Positions 5,161 through 7,538 of a DNA stretch of 7,538 nt are shown here, piece by piece (within the stretch, counting starts at the first letter, position 1; every line of letters starts with the position of its first letter). Below the pieces are notes generated by a model, which did no database searches, was not told the DNA's origin, and saw only the letters and a program-made list of their open reading frames with translations. The stretch is from Anaerolineae bacterium (lineage in GTDB: Bacteria; Chloroflexota; Anaerolineae; B4-G1). The position numbers and the translations under genes are program-made. The stretch lies in assembly GCA_030612185.1 (NCBI GenBank), contig JAUWOI010000200.1:1-7538 (forward strand), read 5' to 3'.

Positions 5161-5343
5161 ATGAGGATGAGTAAGTTAGAAAAAAAGTTTGTGAATAGCA
5201 AGAGGCAGGCCGAGAAGAACATAAAGATCGCAGAACGATTATTCGGTGAAATTGATCCAAGTAATGTGAGAAGGGTGTTGGAAGTAGGGTGTGGCGTCGG
5301 AAAGTACCACAGCCTGGTATCTCAAAAAATCTAGGTTTTGAAA
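5161..5343 (+). pseudogene. Truncated, frameshifted class I SAM methyltransferase
   Basis: A good ribosome site (AAAGGAG 5145-5151) leads to ATG 5161 and 57 codons to TAG 5332-5334. The protein starts MRMSKLEKKFVNSKRQAEK and reaches the SAM-binding motif I (VRRVLEVGCGVGK), after which it stops. Past about 5302 the sequence continues methyltransferase-like only in another frame (VPQPGISKNLGFEM), indicating a frameshift. At about 5344 it joins unrelated ZIP-transporter sequence. Only the first quarter or so of a normal methyltransferase remains, so it cannot be active. It is visibly more AT-rich than the feo genes and than the fragment that follows. Original substrate unknown. Confidence 0.7.
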
Positions 5344-5460
5344 TGCGATATGGCCATTGCCTTTGCCGTGGCCGTGCACACCATCCCGGAGGGGTTGGCC
5401 ATCTCGGCGCCGACCTACGAGGCCACCGGCAGCCGGGCCGCCAGGTCCGGCGGGAGCAGC
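5344..5460 (+). pseudogene. Internal fragment of a ZIP-family metal transporter
   Basis: About 39 codons read CDMAIAFAVAVHTIPEGL, then AISAPTYEATGSR and RAARSGG. The HTIPEGLA motif (codons 5377-5400) corresponds to the metal-binding HNxPEG signature in the fourth helix of ZupT/ZIP transporters. Nothing of the preceding or following helices is present. The stretch is markedly GC-richer than its neighbours, with sharp edges near 5344 and 5460, and is fused in frame to the next gene. It looks like a scrap carried in by recombination. ZIP proteins import Zn2+, Fe2+ or Mn2+, but this fragment cannot. Confidence 0.65.
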
Positions 5461-5484
5461 CAAGTAATTACCCAGGAGACGAAA

Positions 5485-6114
5485 TTGATTCCTCAAACGA
5501 TCGCTGCGATTCTGTTGGCTATCCCCCTGGCAGCGATAGCAGTTGTCAGTGTGCGCTACTGGGCCGAGTTCAAGGGCAGTAGCAAGAGTGGAACGGCAAA
5601 GCAGAAGACACCATACAACAAGTTCTTTTTATCTTTGGTGGGATTAGGCTATTTCTGCATCTGGCCGTTCTGGGTTGGAGGTACGGTCTTTCTGTTTCTG
5701 AACAAGTATCACACGGTTTTCTGGTCTCCGACCTTTGCGCCATCCTTTGTGTTTGCCATACAGATCGTTGGATTCCTGGTTTTTTACACCGGGGCAGCGC
5801 TGTTGAATTGGGCGCTCTTTTTTGCCGGCAAGTACTTGCGCCCTTCAATCGCAGGCGTATACGAGGGGCACAAGTTGATTCAAACCGGGCCGTTGGGAAT
5901 CGTGAGGCATCCGTACTATGTATCTTACGTCTTGATCCTGGTCGGGCTAAGCCTGACTCTGCTGACTTGTTGGCCGTTGATTCCCGCCCTGTGCATCGTG
6001 ATTGGCATTTATCCGACGGCAAGAACCGAAGAGGAAATGCTAATCGGGCAGTTTGGAGAGGAGTATATCGCATATCAACGCAAAGTTGGCATGTTCTTTC
6101 CAAGATTGTTTTAG
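5485..6114 (+). CDS. Isoprenylcysteine carboxyl methyltransferase-like membrane protein
   Basis: This is an integral membrane protein of 209 residues from TTG 5485, chosen because CAGGAG (5473-5478) lies about 6 nt upstream and IPQTIAAILLAIPL then forms the first helix. The same frame is open back to 5338, so a fusion starting inside the ZIP fragment is possible. Four or so hydrophobic segments lie at about 3-25, 48-73, 88-114 and 146-177. The family signature is clear: GPLGIVRHPYY (135-145), EEE (182-184) and FGEEYIAYQRKV near the C terminus. Such proteins use SAM to methylate small or lipid-like substrates; bacterial members are mostly uncharacterised. The sequence is less GC-rich than feoB, suggesting separate acquisition. 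No functional link to iron uptake is evident. Confidence 0.75.
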   Translation: MIPQTIAAILLAIPLAAIAVVSVRYWAEFKGSSKSGTAKQKTPYNKFFLSLVGLGYFCIWPFWVGGTVFLFLNKYHTVFWSPTFAPSFVFAIQIVGFLVFYTGAALLNWALFFAGKYLRPSIAGVYEGHKLIQTGPLGIVRHPYYVSYVLILVGLSLTLLTCWPLIPALCIVIGIYPTARTEEEMLIGQFGEEYIAYQRKVGMFFPRLF

Positions 6115-6305
6115 CGTGTGAGATGCGTCGGCGGTGACTACTCGACAGGACTTGGAACATCTCAACCGCTCGGACTGGAAGCCGAGACTTGTTTCGGTGG
6201 CTCCGGCGTAAGTGCCAGTTGCGCAGATGCGGCTCATATTTCGCGACGAGCACGCGGTAGCGTGGTTCAAACAGATGCCCTGGGATGCCGACAGGGGAGG
6301 AAAAG
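6115..6305 (+). other. 191-nt gap, possibly degraded coding sequence
   Basis: No intact gene, terminator or promoter was recognised. Short open stretches exist, for example from ATG 6227 (MRLIFRDEHAVAWFKQMPWD, running to 6322 over the next gene's start) that look protein-like but match nothing I know. They may be remains of a further disrupted gene. The end of the gap provides the GGGGAGG ribosome site at 6294-6300. Confidence 0.4.
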
Positions 6306-6956
6306 ATGGGATTAGCAGATAGAATATACGAAATAATCGGGAGGCAAGCCCGCAAACCCAGCGGGTGGCTGGGCAAGGTGCTTTACGGTCACCTGGCAGC
6401 CCGGGGACACAGGCCCCTGACCAACTGGGCCATGGGGTTTGTGAACATTCAACCGTCCGACCACGTGTTAGACGTCGGGTGTGGCGACGGCATGGCGATC
6501 AAATTGATCGCCGGGATCGCCGTCGAAGGGTTTGTGGCTGGACTCGACCACTCGGAGGACATGGTGCAGCAGGCGCTCAAGCGCAACGCGGCCGCCGCGC
6601 GGGCCGGGCGCGTGAAGACCAAACATGGCAGCGTGGCGGCCTTACCTTACGGCGACGAATCCTTTGACAAGGTGGTCGCCATTGAAACGTTCTATTTCTG
6701 GCCCGACCCGGTAGCGAATCTGCAAGAGGTACGCCGCGTGATGAAGCCGGGCGGGCTGCTTGCCCTAGCGATGGAAGGGAGCAAAGAGTCCACCGACCAG
6801 CAGAAGCAGACTGAGTTGGCGGCCCGGATGGAGTTTCCGCTCTACTTCGGCGCGGAGGCAGTGGAGATGCTCACTGCGGCCGGGTTCAGCCGGGCCTGGT
6901 TCGAGTCTGCGCCAGACCAGGGCTACGGCTGGCTGTGCGCCCTGGGCGTCAAGTAG
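6306..6956 (+). CDS. Class I SAM-dependent methyltransferase (UbiE/Methyltransf_11 type)
   Basis: This soluble 216-residue protein has a complete Rossmann methyltransferase core: motif I HVLDVGCGDG (53-62), acidic D81 after the second strand (GLDHSED), ALPYGDESFDKVVAIE (112-127) and VRRVMKPGGLLALAME (142-157). The N-terminal 45 residues (WLGKVLYGHLAARGHRPL) resemble the cap seen in UbiE-like enzymes. Start ATG 6306 is supported by GGGGAGG five nt upstream; an in-frame ATG at 6285 would place this ribosome site inside the gene. The substrate cannot be told: quinone, lipid and small-molecule methylation are all possible. It is a different lineage from the broken methyltransferase at 5161. Confidence 0.85.
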   Translation: MGLADRIYEIIGRQARKPSGWLGKVLYGHLAARGHRPLTNWAMGFVNIQPSDHVLDVGCGDGMAIKLIAGIAVEGFVAGLDHSEDMVQQALKRNAAAARAGRVKTKHGSVAALPYGDESFDKVVAIETFYFWPDPVANLQEVRRVMKPGGLLALAMEGSKESTDQQKQTELAARMEFPLYFGAEAVEMLTAAGFSRAWFESAPDQGYGWLCALGVK

Positions 6957-7188
6957 CCTGCTCCGAGAATAGATCCCTTGTCGTTGGGCGAAGACCTCTG
7001 ACCAAGTCCTTCCTGGCGGCGGTCGGAGACCTTGCCGAATGTGGACAGGGTCTTTGCTCAACTCTCCGAGAAATCTCTCAGTCTGAACAAGGAGGTGAGG
7101 CAGGTGAATAACTGATCGGACCACACACGACTGAATGACGTTAATCACACACAGGCTCAAACCATTGAGCCGGAAAGGAAGGGAGAAA
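6957..7188 (+). other. 232-nt leader region before feoA3
   Basis: No complete gene was found. A short open stretch ending at the TGA within 7111-7114 (NVDRVFAQLSEKSLSLNKE) is protein-like but unrecognised and lacks a start. A well-formed AAGGAGGTGAG near 7089-7099 is not followed by a useful frame. A perfect 7-bp hairpin, GGCTCAA (7154-7160) with TTGAGCC (7165-7171), sits just before the feoA3 ribosome site. No clear promoter was seen. Confidence 0.4.
7154..7171 (+). promoter_or_regulatory. Hairpin next to the feoA3 ribosome site
   Basis: GGCTCAA and TTGAGCC form a perfect 7-bp stem with loop ACCA, ending 2 nt before the AAAGGAAGGGA Shine-Dalgarno (7174-7184). Its placement could influence translation initiation, but no regulator is implied by the sequence. 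Confidence 0.35.
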
Positions 7189-7422
7189 ATGGCACCTTTG
7201 AATTCGCTCGGAAGCGGAGAAGTGGGGGTGGTGCAAGACCTGAACGGCGGCCGGGGCTTTGTCAGCCGGGTGGCCGCGCTGGGCTTTACCCCTGGCACAG
7301 AGATCACGATGCTACAAAACTTTCGCCGTGGCCCCCTCATCGTCGTCGTGCGCGATACGCACATCGCGCTGGGACGCGGTGAGGCAAGAAAGATAGGGAT
7401 TCGTAAACTCGTAGATTCGTAG
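7189..7422 (+). CDS. feoA: FeoA3, FeoA-domain protein of the FeoA2 type
   Basis: This 77-residue SH3-like protein has the FeoA2-type pattern: LNGGRGFVSRVAALGFTPGT (18-37), GPLIVVVRD (48-56) and HIALGRGEARKIGI (58-71). The otherwise typical GMAHKI is GEARKI here. Start ATG 7189 is preceded by AAAGGAAGGGA; an upstream in-frame ATG at 7135 would add 18 unlike residues. The last eight codons and the TAG stop are encoded by an octamer repeat. It stands about 2.1 kb beyond feoB-C, behind unrelated genes, with no FeoB following in the window. It may belong to a second, disrupted feo cluster or act with the split FeoB in trans. Confidence 0.88.
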   Translation: MAPLNSLGSGEVGVVQDLNGGRGFVSRVAALGFTPGTEITMLQNFRRGPLIVVVRDTHIALGRGEARKIGIRKLVDS

Positions 7423-7446
7423 ATTCGTAAATTCGTAGATTCGGGA
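7399..7446 (+). repeat. Octamer array at the 3' end of feoA3
   Basis: Units ATTCGTAA, ACTCGTAG, ATTCGTAG, ATTCGTAA, ATTCGTAG and ATTCGGGA follow one another. The first three encode the FeoA3 tail IRKLVDS and its stop. The last merges into GGGAGG, a ribosome-site sequence. It is the same architecture as the arrays at 32, 2767 and 3327 with a different unit. Confidence 0.85.
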
Positions 7447-7538
7447 GGTATGTCAAATGGTATCTTCTCAATAAGTTGGGGTAACAGTCGGTGAATCACT
7501 GACAGGTGACAGAACGTTAACAACAGACTGACCTATGG
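7423..7538 (+). other. Sequence after feoA3: short ORF and dyad, window edge
   Basis: GGGAGG (7443-7448) is followed by ATG 7450 and a 14-codon frame (MSNGIFSISWGNSR) ending at 7494. This looks like a gene start that was lost, or chance. GTCGGTGA (7487-7494) and TCACTGAC (7496-7503) form an inverted repeat with one mismatched pair around a central A. Near the edge, ACTGACCTAT (7527-7536) repeats the core CTGACCTA of the DtxR-like box at 613-631, so another promoter may lie just beyond. Confidence 0.4.

Noticed and set aside
5570..6376. 268-residue minus-strand frame opposite the ICMT-like gene
   Set aside because: The + strand frame carries a clear family signature; the antisense frame matches nothing and is rich in Arg, Ser and Cys.
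6990..7003. Sequence resembling an arm of the MITE-like element (AGACCTCTGACC)
   Set aside because: Only a short match with no partner arm nearby; consistent with chance.

Overview
The window is a GC-rich bacterial iron-homeostasis locus, with all convincing genes on the + strand, followed by a patch of rearranged accessory genes. FeoA/FeoB/DtxR sequence style, a FeoB split into two proteins, and 7-8-nt purine-biased repeats between genes suggest a member of the Chloroflexota (Anaerolineae or Caldilineae-like). This taxonomic guess is an inference: there is no rRNA or marker gene here.

Layout. At 1-81 is the 3' end of an unidentified gene, then a FeoC-like Fe-S winged-helix protein (88-327). 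A roughly 340-nt gap follows with a terminator-like hairpin, a 145-bp MITE-like element and a consensus sigma70 promoter whose -10 box lies inside a DtxR/IdeR-like box. That promoter serves an iron-type DtxR regulator carrying an extra C-terminal FeoA domain (668-1666), followed 7 nt later by a Fur-family regulator (1674-2111). After a hairpin and a 184-nt leader comes the feo transport unit: feoA1 (2296-2529), feoA2 (2539-2772), the FeoB G domain as its own gene (2825-3331), and the FeoB membrane part (3371-5077). A strong GC hairpin closes this unit.

From 5130 on the sequence changes character. A broken methyltransferase, about 115 bp of a ZIP-type metal transporter, and an isoprenylcysteine-methyltransferase-like membrane protein lie end to end (5161-6114). 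An intact class I SAM methyltransferase (6306-6956) and a third feoA (7189-7422) follow; no FeoB follows it inside the window.

How they work together. FeoB-N (GTPase) and FeoB-C (permease) together would import Fe2+, with FeoA1/FeoA2 as cytosolic SH3-like partners. The DtxR-FeoA protein and Fur probably sense iron and control the locus; the DtxR box at 613-631 suggests autoregulation. The DtxR-fused FeoA domain is about 70% identical by hand count to FeoA1, which points to domain duplication between transporter partner and regulator.

The most unusual pattern is that four feo-region genes (ends at 81, 2772, 3331, 7422) terminate inside short tandem repeats with 7-8-nt units. The unit sequence differs at each site, and the repeat runs up to the next ribosome-binding site. 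One of these arrays sits exactly where FeoB is split.
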